64,000 nt of DNA from Streptomyces humidus (GTDB lineage Bacteria > Actinomycetota > Actinomycetes > Streptomycetales > Streptomycetaceae), in NCBI RefSeq assembly GCF_014649655.1, contig NZ_BMTL01000038.1, forward strand, positions 28,457-92,456, read 5' to 3'. Both the position numbers and the translations under genes were made by a program. Positions 42,805-51,256 of the stretch are shown in pieces. How positions within the stretch are numbered: position 1 is the stretch's first letter; the number at the start of each line of letters is the position of its first letter. Below the pieces are notes generated by a model. That model was not told the origin of the DNA. It did no database searches and was given only the letters and a program-made list of their open reading frames with translations.

Positions 42805-43040
42805 CAGGGGCCGGTTCCCCGCGACCACGAACGCCGGAAAGCGGCTGTACCTGCTTCGTCACGGCGGCAAGGAGTGGCTGGATGAAGATCGACACAGTCG
42901 CATCGCCGTGGAGACCCGCATGGGCCGCGAGGTCGCCGGCATGGATGGTCTCTACTCGCACGTTGCCCTGGCCATGGAGCAGGAGATTGCCGATTCGCTG
43001 CAAAGCAGGTGGCTGCGCCGTTCGTGGTCGGCGAGGGAGG
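42805..43040 (+). pseudogene. Tyrosine recombinase (integrase) C-terminal remnant
   Basis: The frame reads TTNAGKRLYLLRHGGKEWLD, then EDRHSRIAVETRMGREVAGM and DGLYSHVALAMEQEIADSLQ SRW. This is the last part of actinobacterial phage or plasmid integrases, where LRHxxxTWL, LGH and GxYSHVT blocks occur in that order. The His of the LGH box is Arg here (MGREV), while the YSHV tyrosine remains. There is no N-terminal arm or core domain. It marks former integration activity between the AAA gene and the uppP tail. Confidence 0.65.
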
Positions 43041-43136
43041 GCACTGGAAAGGCGCCATCTCCCACTGCTCTACCATTCGATCTTGAAAAGTTGTGGAAAC
43101 CAGCAGGTCAAAGCCGCTCAGGACACGTCGACATAG

Positions 43137-43270
43137 TTTCGTTCATGAAGTTCATCAGCACCAAGTCCTTCATGCCGTTCGTGTACTACCGCGTCGTCCT
43201 CGGCATCGTGATCATCGCCCTGGTCGCGACGGGCGCGCTGAGCCCGCACGCGGCGGAGTCGGCGGGCTGA
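43137..43270 (+). pseudogene. uppP: Undecaprenyl-diphosphatase (UppP) C-terminal tail
   Basis: The frame reads SFMKFISTKSFMPFVYYRVV, then LGIVIIALVATGALSPHAAE SAG and TGA. This is the last membrane helix and tail of UppP/BacA proteins (LMKFVSTHSFxPFVxYR). The rest of the gene, with the catalytic Glu-rich and Arg motifs, is absent to the left, so an intact copy must exist elsewhere. The shard marks the border between accessory DNA and the conserved genes to the right. Confidence 0.75.
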
Positions 43271-43298
43271 CCCACGCGCGGCGGAGTCGGCGGGCTGA
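43249..43298 (+). repeat. 22-bp tandem duplication at the uppP stop
   Basis: CGCGGCGGAGTCGGCGGGCTGA occurs at 43249-43270 and again at 43277-43298, period 28. The first copy contains the uppP stop codon. Confidence 0.85.
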
Positions 43299-43481
43299 AT
43301 CCGCTCCTGCGACCGCCTCACGGCCCGCCACCGGTGCGGATACGGGCTTCCTCGGGTCCCAACCCGCTGCCGGGAGCGGGTAGTTGATCGATCGACGAAA
43401 CGGCCGGTCGTGACCAACCCCATAGCGTCGCGCGTAGCCGTCCAGTAGCGCAGTGTCAGCTCCTGCGCCTAGGCTTGCCGC

Positions 43482-43661
43482 ATGTCCCCCCACTCTGTCG
43501 CCTCTGGTTCCGTGCGGTCCGCTGCCGAGTTGAACGAGCGGATCCGCGCCCTCTGGCTGCGCTCGGGCGGGTCGCTGTCGGCCCAGGAGCGCGTCGAGTA
43601 CGAACTCCTCGTGGTGGAGTGGGCCGCGGCGATCCGCGACGAGGTGGTCGCGGCGGCCTGA
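43482..43661 (+). CDS. Small conserved-looking hypothetical protein (59 aa)
   Basis: A 59-residue ORF starting at ATG 43482: ELNERIRALWLRSGGSLSAQ, then ERVEYELLVVEWAAAIRDEV VAAA. It is predicted all-helical and amphipathic, with good Streptomyces codon bias. No Shine-Dalgarno is visible and a possible -10 (TAGGCT) lies just upstream, so it may be leaderless. I recognise no family. It stands alone, 246 bp before the next gene. Confidence 0.6.
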   Translation: MSPHSVASGSVRSAAELNERIRALWLRSGGSLSAQERVEYELLVVEWAAAIRDEVVAAA

Positions 43662-43747
43662 CCCCGGACCGAGGCAGCCGACGAAATCCGATTCCCGCAT
43701 CACGGAATCCGCCCTGCCTCGGCGCGATGCCCGCGGCCCGGTCCGGT

Positions 43748-43797
<50 letters not shown>

Positions 43798-43907
43798 CGA
43801 GTGTCGGCTCACCCGGCCGTCCCGGCCACCCGTTCGGCCGTCGAGCCGCCCACGACTTCCCCGCCCGGGAGGCCGATCACCGCACGGGCCTTGGCTGTGC
43901 ACCCGCC

Positions 43908-44393
43908 ATGCCCAACACTCGGGCCATGACGCAGCGTGTGGAGCTCGCCGCCGTGATGGACCGGCTGGCCGTCGACGGGTTGATCACCGACTATGCCGTG
44001 GCGGTGGACGACGGGGACTGGACGGCGTACCGGCGACTGTTCACGGCCGACGGGCGCGCGGACTACCGGTCCGCCGGCGGCATCGAGGGCGAGGCGGTGA
44101 ACGTCGCCTCCTGGCTCGAGGACACCATGCGCTCGTTCGCGATGCGGCAGCACCTCATCGTCAACCGCCGGGTGCGCTTCGGCGTCCTGGACCAGGACAC
44201 GGGCGACACCGCACAGGTGCAGGCCGACTACGTCAACCCCATGCGGCTCGCCGACGAGCGGGACGGCGCACCGGCCGAGGCGCCCGACTTCGTCTGCGGC
44301 GGCCGGTACTCCTTCGCTCTGCTGCGGACGCCGGACGGCTGGCGGGTGCGCGAGGTGGTCGTGCGGGAGAAGTGGCGGCGGCTGCCCGGCTGA
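43908..44393 (+). CDS. SnoaL-like/NTF2-fold protein
   Basis: 161 residues with the SnoaL_4 (NTF2-like) pattern: VMDRLAVDGLITDYAVAVDD GDWTAYRRLFTADGRADY, then HLIVNRRVRFGVLDQDTGDT AQVQADYVNPMRL and a C-terminal WRVREVVVREKWRRL. The fold makes a conical pocket used by cyclases, isomerases, dehydratases and non-catalytic binders; catalytic identity cannot be told. The ATG at 43908 has no ribosome site; ATG 43926 is an alternative giving a start closer to the domain. It precedes the lnt gene by 181 bp on the same strand. Confidence 0.75.
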   Translation: MPNTRAMTQRVELAAVMDRLAVDGLITDYAVAVDDGDWTAYRRLFTADGRADYRSAGGIEGEAVNVASWLEDTMRSFAMRQHLIVNRRVRFGVLDQDTGDTAQVQADYVNPMRLADERDGAPAEAPDFVCGGRYSFALLRTPDGWRVREVVVREKWRRLPG

Positions 44394-44574
44394 GGGGGCC
44401 CTCGGCCGACGGCGTCTCCCGGCAGGCCGGAGCCGATGGCCACGGCTGCCCGGCCGACGACGTCTTCCCGGCTCACCCGGACGCCGCCGGAAGCCGGGCG
44501 GAGAAAGAAGCCCTGTCGGAGATCGTCCTCGACGCGCACACTGAAGCGACCCAACCCGGGTAGGGAAGTGTCGT

Positions 44575-46149
44575 ATGAAGACGTTCGGACACTGGCTCAC
44601 CTCCCCCTGGCGGCGGACGACCCTCGCGGCTCTCGCGGGCGCGCTGCCCGTGCTCGCGTTTCCCGCGCCCGCCCTGTGGTGGTGGGCCTACCTGGCGCTC
44701 GTCCCCTGGATCCTGCTGGCCCGCTCCGCGCCCACGGGGCGGCGGGCCGCGTACGACGGCTGGGCCGGCGGGTTCGGCTTCATGCTGGCCATGCACCACT
44801 GGCTGCTGTCGGATCTGCACGTCTTCACGCTCGTCCTGGCCGCGCTGCTGGGCGGGCTCTGGGCGCCGTGGGGCTGGCTGGTGCGCCGGTTCCTCGCCGG
44901 GGCGGCCCAGGCTCCCACCCGCGGGCGGGTCCTCGCCGCACTGCTGGTCCTGCCCTCGGCCTGGCTCGCCGTCGAGCTCGTCCGCTCCTGGCAGGGGCTC
45001 GGCGGGCCGTGGGGGGTGCTGGGGGCCAGTCAGTGGCAACTGGCGCCCGCTCTGCGGCTCGCCTCCGTCGGCGGGGTGTGGCTGCTCAGCTTCCTGGTGG
45101 TGGCGGTCAACGTGGCCGCCGCCGTCCTGATCGCACTCCCCTCCTCCCGGATGCCGGCCGTCGCCGGACTGGCCGCCACCGCGGCCCTGGCCTCGGCCGC
45201 GTGGGCCTGGGCGCCCCGGCCCGGCGCCGACGGGCAGACCCGGATCGCCGTCGTCCAGCCGGGTGTGATCGACGGGCCCGACCAGCGCTTCGACCGCGAG
45301 GAGCAGCTGACTCGCCGACTGGTCGGGCAGGACGTCGATCTGATCGTCTGGGGCGAGAGCAGCGTCGGCTACGACCTCGCCGAGCGTCCCGATCTGGCCA
45401 GGCGCGTCGCCGGGCTGGCCCGGGCGACCGGGGCCGACGTCCTCGTCAACGTCGACGCCCGCCGCTCCGACCGGCCCGGCATCTACAAGAGCTCGATCCT
45501 CGTCGGCGCGGGCGGCCCGACCGGCGACCGGTACGACAAGATGCGTCTGGTGCCGTTCGGCGAGTACATACCGGCCCGTTCGCTGCTCGGCTGGGCCACC
45601 TCGGTCGGCAAGGCGGCCGGCGAGAACCGGCGGCGCGGCACGGAACAGGTCCTGATGGGCGCCGGTCACGGTGTGCGGTTCGGGCCGATGGTGTGCTTCG
45701 AGACGGCGTTCCCGGACATGAGCCGGCACCTCGTCGAGAAAGGCGCGGACCTGCTGGTCGGTCAGTCGTCGACCTCGTCGTTCCAGCGGAGCTGGGCGCC
45801 CGCGCAGCACGCCTCGCTGGGCGCCCTGCGCGCCGCGGAGACCGGCCGGCCGTTCGTCCACGCCACCCTCACCGGCGACTCCGCCGTGTACGACGCGCGC
45901 GGCCGGCGACTGGGCTCGTGGCTGGGCACGGACGCGAGCACGGCGGCCGTCTACGACGTGCCGCTCGCCGACGGCGTCACCCTGTACGTCCGCTACGGGG
46001 ACTGGGCCGTGCACGCGGCCCTGCTGGTACTCGTGGCCGTGGGGCTCGCCGAGGGCGGCCGGGCCGTCAGGCTGCGGCGGACCGCTCCAGCACCGCTCGG
46101 ACCACCCGCTCGCACAGTTCGTGAGTCGCCAGCGCGTCCCGGGCGCTGA
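44575..46149 (+). CDS. lnt: Apolipoprotein N-acyltransferase
   Basis: Lnt N-acylates the lipid-modified cysteine of lipoproteins. The 524 residues contain an N-terminal membrane half (about six helices, starting LAALAGALPVLAFPAPALWW) and a nitrilase-type domain. Catalytic positions are visible: Glu in LIVWGESSVGYDL (about 260), Lys in YDKMRLVPFGEYIPARS (about 322) and Cys in GPMVCFETAFPDM (about 373). A last helix (AALLVLVAVGLAEGGRAV) and a basic tail end it. AGGGAAG precedes the ATG. The final 83 bases overlap, tail to tail, the end of the Gfo/Idh/MocA gene. Streptomyces usually keep two Lnt paralogues; which one this is cannot be told. Confidence 0.92.
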   Translation: MKTFGHWLTSPWRRTTLAALAGALPVLAFPAPALWWWAYLALVPWILLARSAPTGRRAAYDGWAGGFGFMLAMHHWLLSDLHVFTLVLAALLGGLWAPWGWLVRRFLAGAAQAPTRGRVLAALLVLPSAWLAVELVRSWQGLGGPWGVLGASQWQLAPALRLASVGGVWLLSFLVVAVNVAAAVLIALPSSRMPAVAGLAATAALASAAWAWAPRPGADGQTRIAVVQPGVIDGPDQRFDREEQLTRRLVGQDVDLIVWGESSVGYDLAERPDLARRVAGLARATGADVLVNVDARRSDRPGIYKSSILVGAGGPTGDRYDKMRLVPFGEYIPARSLLGWATSVGKAAGENRRRGTEQVLMGAGHGVRFGPMVCFETAFPDMSRHLVEKGADLLVGQSSTSSFQRSWAPAQHASLGALRAAETGRPFVHATLTGDSAVYDARGRRLGSWLGTDASTAAVYDVPLADGVTLYVRYGDWAVHAALLVLVAVGLAEGGRAVRLRRTAPAPLGPPARTVRESPARPGR

Positions 46150-46978
46150 GCACCTTTCCCGCGCGCACGGCGTCGAGGAAGGCGAGGACCGCCTGCTCGA
46201 TGCCGCGCTGCCGGGCCACCGGCACCCAGTCGCCGCGCCGCCGCACCGTCGGCTGTCCCTTGTGGTCGACGACCTCGGCGAGATTGATCACCTGGCGCTT
46301 GGTGTCCTGCCCGGACACCTCCAGGACCTCCTCGTTGGAACCGCTGAGCCGGTTCATCACGCCGAGGGCGGTGAAGCCGTCGCCGGCGAGCTGGAGGACC
46401 ACGTGATGCAGCAGGCCGTCCACGACGCGGGCGCGGACGGTGACGTCGTCGACCGGGCCGGGCGCCAGGAAGCGCAGCGTGTCGACGACGTGGATGAAGT
46501 CGTCGAGGATCATCGTGCGCGGTTCCTCGGGCAGGCCGACCCGGTTCTTCTGCAGGAGGATCAGCTCGCGCGGATGGTCGGCACACTGGGCGTAGCCGGG
46601 GGCCAGGCGCCGGTTGAAACCCACGGCCAGAGACGTGTCCCGGGTCTCCGCGAGCGCCACCAGCCGCTCGGAGTCGGCGAGCTCGTAGGCGAGGGGCTTG
46701 TCCACGTACGTCGGGACGCCCGCCTCCAGCAGCCGGGTCACGATCTCGGGGTGGACGGCGGTGGGAGCGTGCACGAAGGCCGCGTCCAGGCCGGCGGCGA
46801 GGAGTGCGTCGAGGTCGCGGTGTCGTTGCTCGCGGGGCAGCCGGAGGCCGTCGGCGACCCGGTCGAGGGTGGCCGGGGAGCGGGTCTGCAGGTGGAGCTC
46901 GATCCCGGGCAGCGCGCCCAGCACGGGCAGATACGCCTTCTGCGCGATGTCGCCGAGTCCGACGCAGCCGACCTTCAC
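46067..46978 (-). CDS. Gfo/Idh/MocA-family oxidoreductase
   Basis: 303 residues starting with GTG: VKVGCVGLGDIAQKAYLPVL, a Rossmann NAD(P) site. Next is the family's FVHAPTAVHPEIVTRLLEAG VPTYVDKPLAYE, the EKP-type motif as DKP with its lysine. The C-terminal beta-sheet domain follows (ILDDFIHVVDTLRFLAPGPV). The conserved His-Asp pair appears in DDFIHVVD. The substrate is probably a sugar or cyclitol, unknown. The 3' end overlaps the convergent lnt gene by 83 bases. Confidence 0.88.
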   Translation of the reverse strand: MKVGCVGLGDIAQKAYLPVLGALPGIELHLQTRSPATLDRVADGLRLPREQRHRDLDALLAAGLDAAFVHAPTAVHPEIVTRLLEAGVPTYVDKPLAYELADSERLVALAETRDTSLAVGFNRRLAPGYAQCADHPRELILLQKNRVGLPEEPRTMILDDFIHVVDTLRFLAPGPVDDVTVRARVVDGLLHHVVLQLAGDGFTALGVMNRLSGSNEEVLEVSGQDTKRQVINLAEVVDHKGQPTVRRRGDWVPVARQRGIEQAVLAFLDAVRAGKVLSARDALATHELCERVVRAVLERSAAA

Positions 46979-47266
46979 GGGCGCTCCCTCACTGCTCGCC
47001 TTGCCTGCCCCGCAGCATACGGCCCCGTCCCGGCCGGGCGGCCGGGCGGCCTGCGGGCCGGCCTCGGACCGTACCGCCCGTGCGTCCGGTGCGGCCGGCG
47101 CGTCCGTAGTGGCCAGTGCGGCCGGCGCGTCCGGTGCCGAGAGTCGGCAGGCCGGGGGACGACGGGGCGGCGGGGCGGCGGGCGAGGGACGACGCGGCGG
47201 CGGGCCGCCTGCCTCGTCGGCGGAAAATCCGTGGTGGGCGGGGCGGTGAGGAGACACCATGCGGGC

Positions 47267-47779
47267 ATGACCACACCGCGCACCGAACCCGCCCTGAACG
47301 CCGACGAACGCACGATGCTGGAAGGCTGGCTGGACTACCACCGGCAGACCCTGGCGCAGAAGTGCGAGGGCCTCACCGACGCACAGCTGCGCACCGCCTC
47401 CGTGCCGCCGTCCGAACTGTCCCTGATGGGACTGGTGCGGCACATGGCGGACGTGGAGCGCAGCTGGTTCCGCAGGGTGCTCGTGGGCGACGGCGCCGGA
47501 CCGATCCACTACAGCGAGGCGGATCCGGACGGCGAGTTCCACCTCACCGAGCAGGACACCTGGGCCCAGGCGCACGCCGCCTGGCAGGCCGAGATCGAGG
47601 TGGCCCGGCGGTACGCGGCCGACTTCGCCCTGGACGACCTCTCCCGCGGCCCGAGCAAGTACACCGACGAGCCGTTCAGCCTGCGCTGGATCTACACGCA
47701 CATGATCGAGGAGTACGCCCGCCACAACGGCCACGCCGACCTCATCCGCGAACGGATCGACGGCGTCACGGGTGACTGA
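47267..47779 (+). CDS. DinB-family protein (DUF664, thiol-transferase-like)
   Basis: 170 residues forming the four-helix DinB bundle. The metal-ligand histidines sit in LMGLVRHMADVERSWFRRVL (middle) and in IYTHMIEEYARHNGHADLIR (C-terminal), the pattern of DUF664 proteins related to mycothiol S-transferases and maleylpyruvate isomerases. GAGGAG lies 12 bases upstream of this ATG. A closer ATG at 47259 opens only a three-codon frame ending in the overlapping TGA. Thiol used and substrate are unknown. The gene is monocistronic; the next gene is convergent, its stop 67 bp away. Confidence 0.85.
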   Translation: MTTPRTEPALNADERTMLEGWLDYHRQTLAQKCEGLTDAQLRTASVPPSELSLMGLVRHMADVERSWFRRVLVGDGAGPIHYSEADPDGEFHLTEQDTWAQAHAAWQAEIEVARRYAADFALDDLSRGPSKYTDEPFSLRWIYTHMIEEYARHNGHADLIRERIDGVTGD

Positions 47780-47846
47780 GGCAGAACCGAGGCAAGGCTC
47801 GGAGCGCGAGCCGGCCGGGCACAGGAGCCGGGCCCGCCGCCACCGC

Positions 47847-48443
47847 TCATCGCTCCCCTCTCCACTCCCCCTCCCCGAGCCGCAGCTCCATCCTGCTGAT
47901 CGCCGCGCGCACCCCGTCCCCGTAGCTGTCCTCGCCCAGTGCGTCGGCCGCCCTGCGTGCCCGGCGCACATGGGTGCGGGCGGCATCGGCGCGGCCGAGT
48001 TTCACGTAGTCCGCCGCCAGGTTGAGGTGGAGGGACGGGAAGAGCGCCCTCGCCTCGGCCGACCCCTGGTCCCGGGCGGCCGACCCCTGATCCTGGGCTG
48101 CGCCCTGAGGCTCCTCCCACGGCCCCCGGTGCTCCCGCTCCGGCTGCCCGCACTCCCCCACCGAGCCGCTCTGGTCCCGCCCGGCCGAGCCGTCATGCTC
48201 CTGCGCCGCTGTCAGCGCCCGAAGATCCCACGCCAGTTCGTCCGAGGGGTCGTCCTGGGTGTCGGCGAGATAGTGGGCGAGGGTGCAGCGGTGCAACGGG
48301 TCGCCCTCCTCGCCGATCTCCGTCCACAGGTCGAGGAGCCTGCGGCGGGCCTCTTCGCGGTCTCCCCCGTGGTGCAGCATCACGACCTGCCCGATCCGCG
48401 TCAGCAGGGTGTCCGTCGTCGTCCGCCCCTGTCGCTCCGCCAC
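47847..48443 (-). CDS. Hypothetical TPR-like helical protein
   Basis: 198 residues from a GTG with AAGGAGG six bases upstream. The N-terminal half (RIGQVVMLHHGGDREEARRR LLDLWTEIGEEGDPLHRCTL AHYLADTQDD) and the C-terminal LFPSLHLNLAADYVKLGRAD AARTHVRRARRAADAL are helical hairpins resembling tetratricopeptide repeats. A low-complexity insert rich in Gln, Gly and Ala (about residues 85-135, with two copies of a DQGSA motif) separates them. It is likely a protein-protein interaction module. No partner is evident; ung lies upstream on the same strand. Confidence 0.7.
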   Translation of the reverse strand: MAERQGRTTTDTLLTRIGQVVMLHHGGDREEARRRLLDLWTEIGEEGDPLHRCTLAHYLADTQDDPSDELAWDLRALTAAQEHDGSAGRDQSGSVGECGQPEREHRGPWEEPQGAAQDQGSAARDQGSAEARALFPSLHLNLAADYVKLGRADAARTHVRRARRAADALGEDSYGDGVRAAISRMELRLGEGEWRGER

Positions 48444-48553
48444 CCTCGGCCTCCTTGCGTCGTTGCGACGACGCTAGCCGCCGGCGCGGGCGATCACGGT
48501 CAGGCGGCACCGCGCCGCGGCGGGGCGAGTGGCCCGAGCCGCGGCGGGGCGGG

Positions 48554-49237
48554 TCAGGCCAGGTTCGGGATGGTCCAGTCGATCGGCTCGTGGCCCTGCT
48601 GGGCCACCGCCGCGTCGATCTGGGTGAAGGGACGGGAGCCGAAGAACTTCTTCGCCGAGAGCGGCGAGGGATGCGCGCCCTTGACCACGACGTGCCGCGT
48701 CTCGTCGATGAGCGGCAGCTTCTTCTGCGCGTAGTTGCCCCACAGGACGAAGACCGCGGGGTCGGGACGGTCGGCCACCGCGCGGATCACGGCGTCGGTG
48801 AACTTCTCCCAGCCCTTGCCCTTGTGCGAGTTCGCCTCGCCGGAGCGGACGGTGAGGACCGCGTTGAGCAGCAGAACACCCTGCTGCGCCCACGGCATCA
48901 GGTAACCGTTGTCCGGGATCGGCGTGCCGAGCTCGGCGTGCATCTCCTTGTAGATGTTGCGCAGGGACGGCGGGATCTTCACCCCCGGCCGCACGGAGAA
49001 GCACAGGCCGTGCCCCTGCCCCTCGCCGTGGTAGGGGTCCTGTCCCAGGACGAGCACCTTGACCCGCTCGTACGGCGTCGCGTCGAGCGCGGCGAACACC
49101 TCCTCGCGCGGAGGGTAGACAGGGCCTCGCGCCCGCTCCTCCTCGACGAACTCCGTCAGCTCCTTGAAGTAGGGCTGCTGCAGTTCGTCGCCCAGAACCC
49201 CGCGCCAGGACTCGGGCAGCATGGCGATGTCGGTCAC
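48554..49237 (-). CDS. ung: Uracil-DNA glycosylase
   Basis: Family 1 UDG removing uracil from DNA. The 227 residues show the water-activating loop VLVLGQDPYHGEGQGHGLCF (GQDPYH, 65-70), PPSLRNIYKEM, the uracil-recognition strand GVLLLNAVLTVRSGEANSHK, and the minor-groove loop GAHPSPLSAKKFFGSRPF near residue 190. All catalytic residues are intact and the length is typical. Transcribed alone or with the TPR-like gene 110 bp downstream. Confidence 0.97.
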   Translation of the reverse strand: MTDIAMLPESWRGVLGDELQQPYFKELTEFVEEERARGPVYPPREEVFAALDATPYERVKVLVLGQDPYHGEGQGHGLCFSVRPGVKIPPSLRNIYKEMHAELGTPIPDNGYLMPWAQQGVLLLNAVLTVRSGEANSHKGKGWEKFTDAVIRAVADRPDPAVFVLWGNYAQKKLPLIDETRHVVVKGAHPSPLSAKKFFGSRPFTQIDAAVAQQGHEPIDWTIPNLA

Positions 49238-49402
49238 GTCAACGTCCTTTGGTGTGCGGTCGCTTCAGACCACAGAACCTACAGGCGACCACTGACAACG
49301 CGTCCCGGGGACCGTCCGAGGAGCGCCCCCCGGACGGTCCGCCGACCGGCCCGTCCGTCAGCCGGTCCAGCCGCAGGTCCAGCAGCTCGTCCACCAGCTG
49401 GT

Positions 49403-50992
49403 CTACCAGCTGGTCTTCCGCGACAGCTCCCACACCGTCATGATCGTCGCCGGGTCCAGGGAGCGCTCCGCGCCCGAGACGTCCTCGGACGAGGCGATGT
49501 ACTGCTTGCCCTGCCACAGCGGCAGCAGCCGGGCGTCCCGGACGAGGATCTGCTGGGCCTCCTCGAAGTCCTTCACCACGTCGGCGCGGTCGCTCTCCCG
49601 ACGGGAACGGGGCAGCAGCACCTGCGTGATCTGCTTCTCCGGGTAGGGCGTGCCGAGCGCGTTCTGCTCACCCACGAAGGGGGCGACGAAGTTGTCGGGG
49701 TCCGGGAAGTCGGGGGCCCAGCCGCGGCCGAACACCGGGTACTCGCCCTTCTGGTAGCCGACCACGTAAGCGTTCCAGGGCCGGCTCTTCAGCGTGACCG
49801 TGAACAGGCCCGTCGCCTCGAGCTGGCTCTTGATCTCCTTGAACTCCAGCCCGGTGTCGGAGCCGTAGCGGTCGGTGGTGTACCAGAGGGTGAGCGGCAC
49901 GGTCTCGGTGATGCCGCCCTCTTCGAGGATCTTGCGGGCCTTGGCGGTGTCGGGCTCGCCGAAGGAGTCGAAGAAGCCGGTGGTGTGGCCCGTCAGCCCG
50001 GTCGGGACCATGGAGTACAGGGGGTCGACGGTGTCCTTGTAGACCTTGTGGGCGATCGCCTCCCGGTCGATGATCTGGGCCACGGCCCGCCGCACGGGCA
50101 GTCTGTCCGACCAGGAGTCCTTGGGGTTGAAGACCAGGTAGTTGATGTTGGTGCCAGCCCCCTCGACGAGCTGGATGCCCTCGTTGGCGCTGCCCTTGCC
50201 CTCGAGGTCGACGATGTCGTCGGCGGCGAGGCCCTGGTAGGTGATGTCGATGTCCTTGGCGCGCAGGGCCTTGACCATGGCGCCGGAGTCCTGGAAGTAG
50301 CGGATGGTCACCGCGTCGTTCTTGCGGTCGGCGAGGCCCTTGTAGCTGTCGTTGCGCACGAGCACCGACTGCTTGCCCTCCTGGTAGGACTGCAGCCGGT
50401 AGGGCCCGGAGCCGACGATGCCGTCGTCCTTGCGCAGGGACTTCGCGGGGTAGTCGTCGGGGTCGACGACCGACATGCCGGGGGTGGCGAGCACGAACGG
50501 GAAGGTGGCGTCGGCCGTGTTGAGCCGGAAGAGCACCTCACGGTCGCCCTTCGTCTCGACGCTGTCCAGGCTGCCGAGCAGTCCGCTGGGGCCGGTGGGG
50601 GCGTTGATCGTCCGGATCCGGTCGATCGAGTACTTCACGGCCCGCGCGTCCAGCTTGTCGCCGTTGGAGAACTTGAGCCCCTCGCGCAGTTCGCACTTGT
50701 AGACGCGACTGGTGCTGTCCGTGAATTCACACGACTCGGCGGCGTCGGGCTGCGGGGCCGTCGTGCCGTTCGGGTAGCTCAGCAGCGTCTGGTAGACGTT
50801 GCGGAACAGCTCCCAGGAGCCGTCCCAGGCGGCCGCGGGGTCCAGCGTGCTGGGAGCACTGGTGGTGCCCACGACGATCGGCCCGGCGTCGTCGGAGCCC
50901 TCCGTCCCCAGGAGGCTGCACCCGGCCACCAGGGATATGGACACGATCGCCGCCATCTGCTGCAAGGATCGGTTCCGGTTGAACACGCGCAC
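49403..50992 (-). CDS. Lipoprotein substrate-binding protein of a peptide-type ABC transporter
   Basis: 529 residues of the SBP_bac_5 (DppA/OppA) family. The signal peptide ends in a lipobox, MAAIVSISLVAGCSLLGTEG, so the mature protein is anchored at Cys25 on the outer face of the membrane. Family blocks include STLDPAAAWDGSWELFRNVY, LREGLKFSNGDKLDARAVKY, IVGSGPYRLQSYQEGKQSVL and PVRRAVAQIIDREAIAHKVY. No permease or ATPase genes are nearby, so it is an orphan that must share a transporter encoded elsewhere or sense a ligand. The adjacent lnt gene acts on lipoproteins generally and implies no specific link. Confidence 0.92.
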   Translation of the reverse strand: MRVFNRNRSLQQMAAIVSISLVAGCSLLGTEGSDDAGPIVVGTTSAPSTLDPAAAWDGSWELFRNVYQTLLSYPNGTTAPQPDAAESCEFTDSTSRVYKCELREGLKFSNGDKLDARAVKYSIDRIRTINAPTGPSGLLGSLDSVETKGDREVLFRLNTADATFPFVLATPGMSVVDPDDYPAKSLRKDDGIVGSGPYRLQSYQEGKQSVLVRNDSYKGLADRKNDAVTIRYFQDSGAMVKALRAKDIDITYQGLAADDIVDLEGKGSANEGIQLVEGAGTNINYLVFNPKDSWSDRLPVRRAVAQIIDREAIAHKVYKDTVDPLYSMVPTGLTGHTTGFFDSFGEPDTAKARKILEEGGITETVPLTLWYTTDRYGSDTGLEFKEIKSQLEATGLFTVTLKSRPWNAYVVGYQKGEYPVFGRGWAPDFPDPDNFVAPFVGEQNALGTPYPEKQITQVLLPRSRRESDRADVVKDFEEAQQILVRDARLLPLWQGKQYIASSEDVSGAERSLDPATIMTVWELSRKTSW

Positions 50993-51143
50993 GCTCCTCG
51001 ATCTGCCATGCCAAGGGTTGGCAGACCATACCGCAGCGCCACGTGGCTTGAACCCGCGCCTGTACGGCGTTCATGATCACTCTCGGTATGACGACGTTGT
51101 CATCCCCGTGTTCGAGGCGCGCATGTCCCTGTATATGACGAAA

Positions 51144-51176
51144 CGGGTGCCGTTTCCCTCGAGGAAACGGCACCCG
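51144..51176 (-). terminator. Strong hairpin terminator
   Basis: CGGGTGCCGTTTCC and GGAAACGGCACCCG make a perfect 14-bp stem with a 5-base loop, followed on the minus strand by TTTCGTCATAT. It lies 80 bp after the stop of the leftward SDR pair. Confidence 0.85.
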
Positions 51177-51256
51177 TGGACGCGATCATCACGGTTCGGT
51201 ACAGACCGGTTCGGTACGGACCGGTTCGGGCCGGGCGGGTCCGGGCCGGGACGGGC

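Noticed and set aside
48455..51076. Long plus-strand open frame
   Set aside because: Antisense to ung and the solute-binding protein, both of which have full catalytic or signal motifs.
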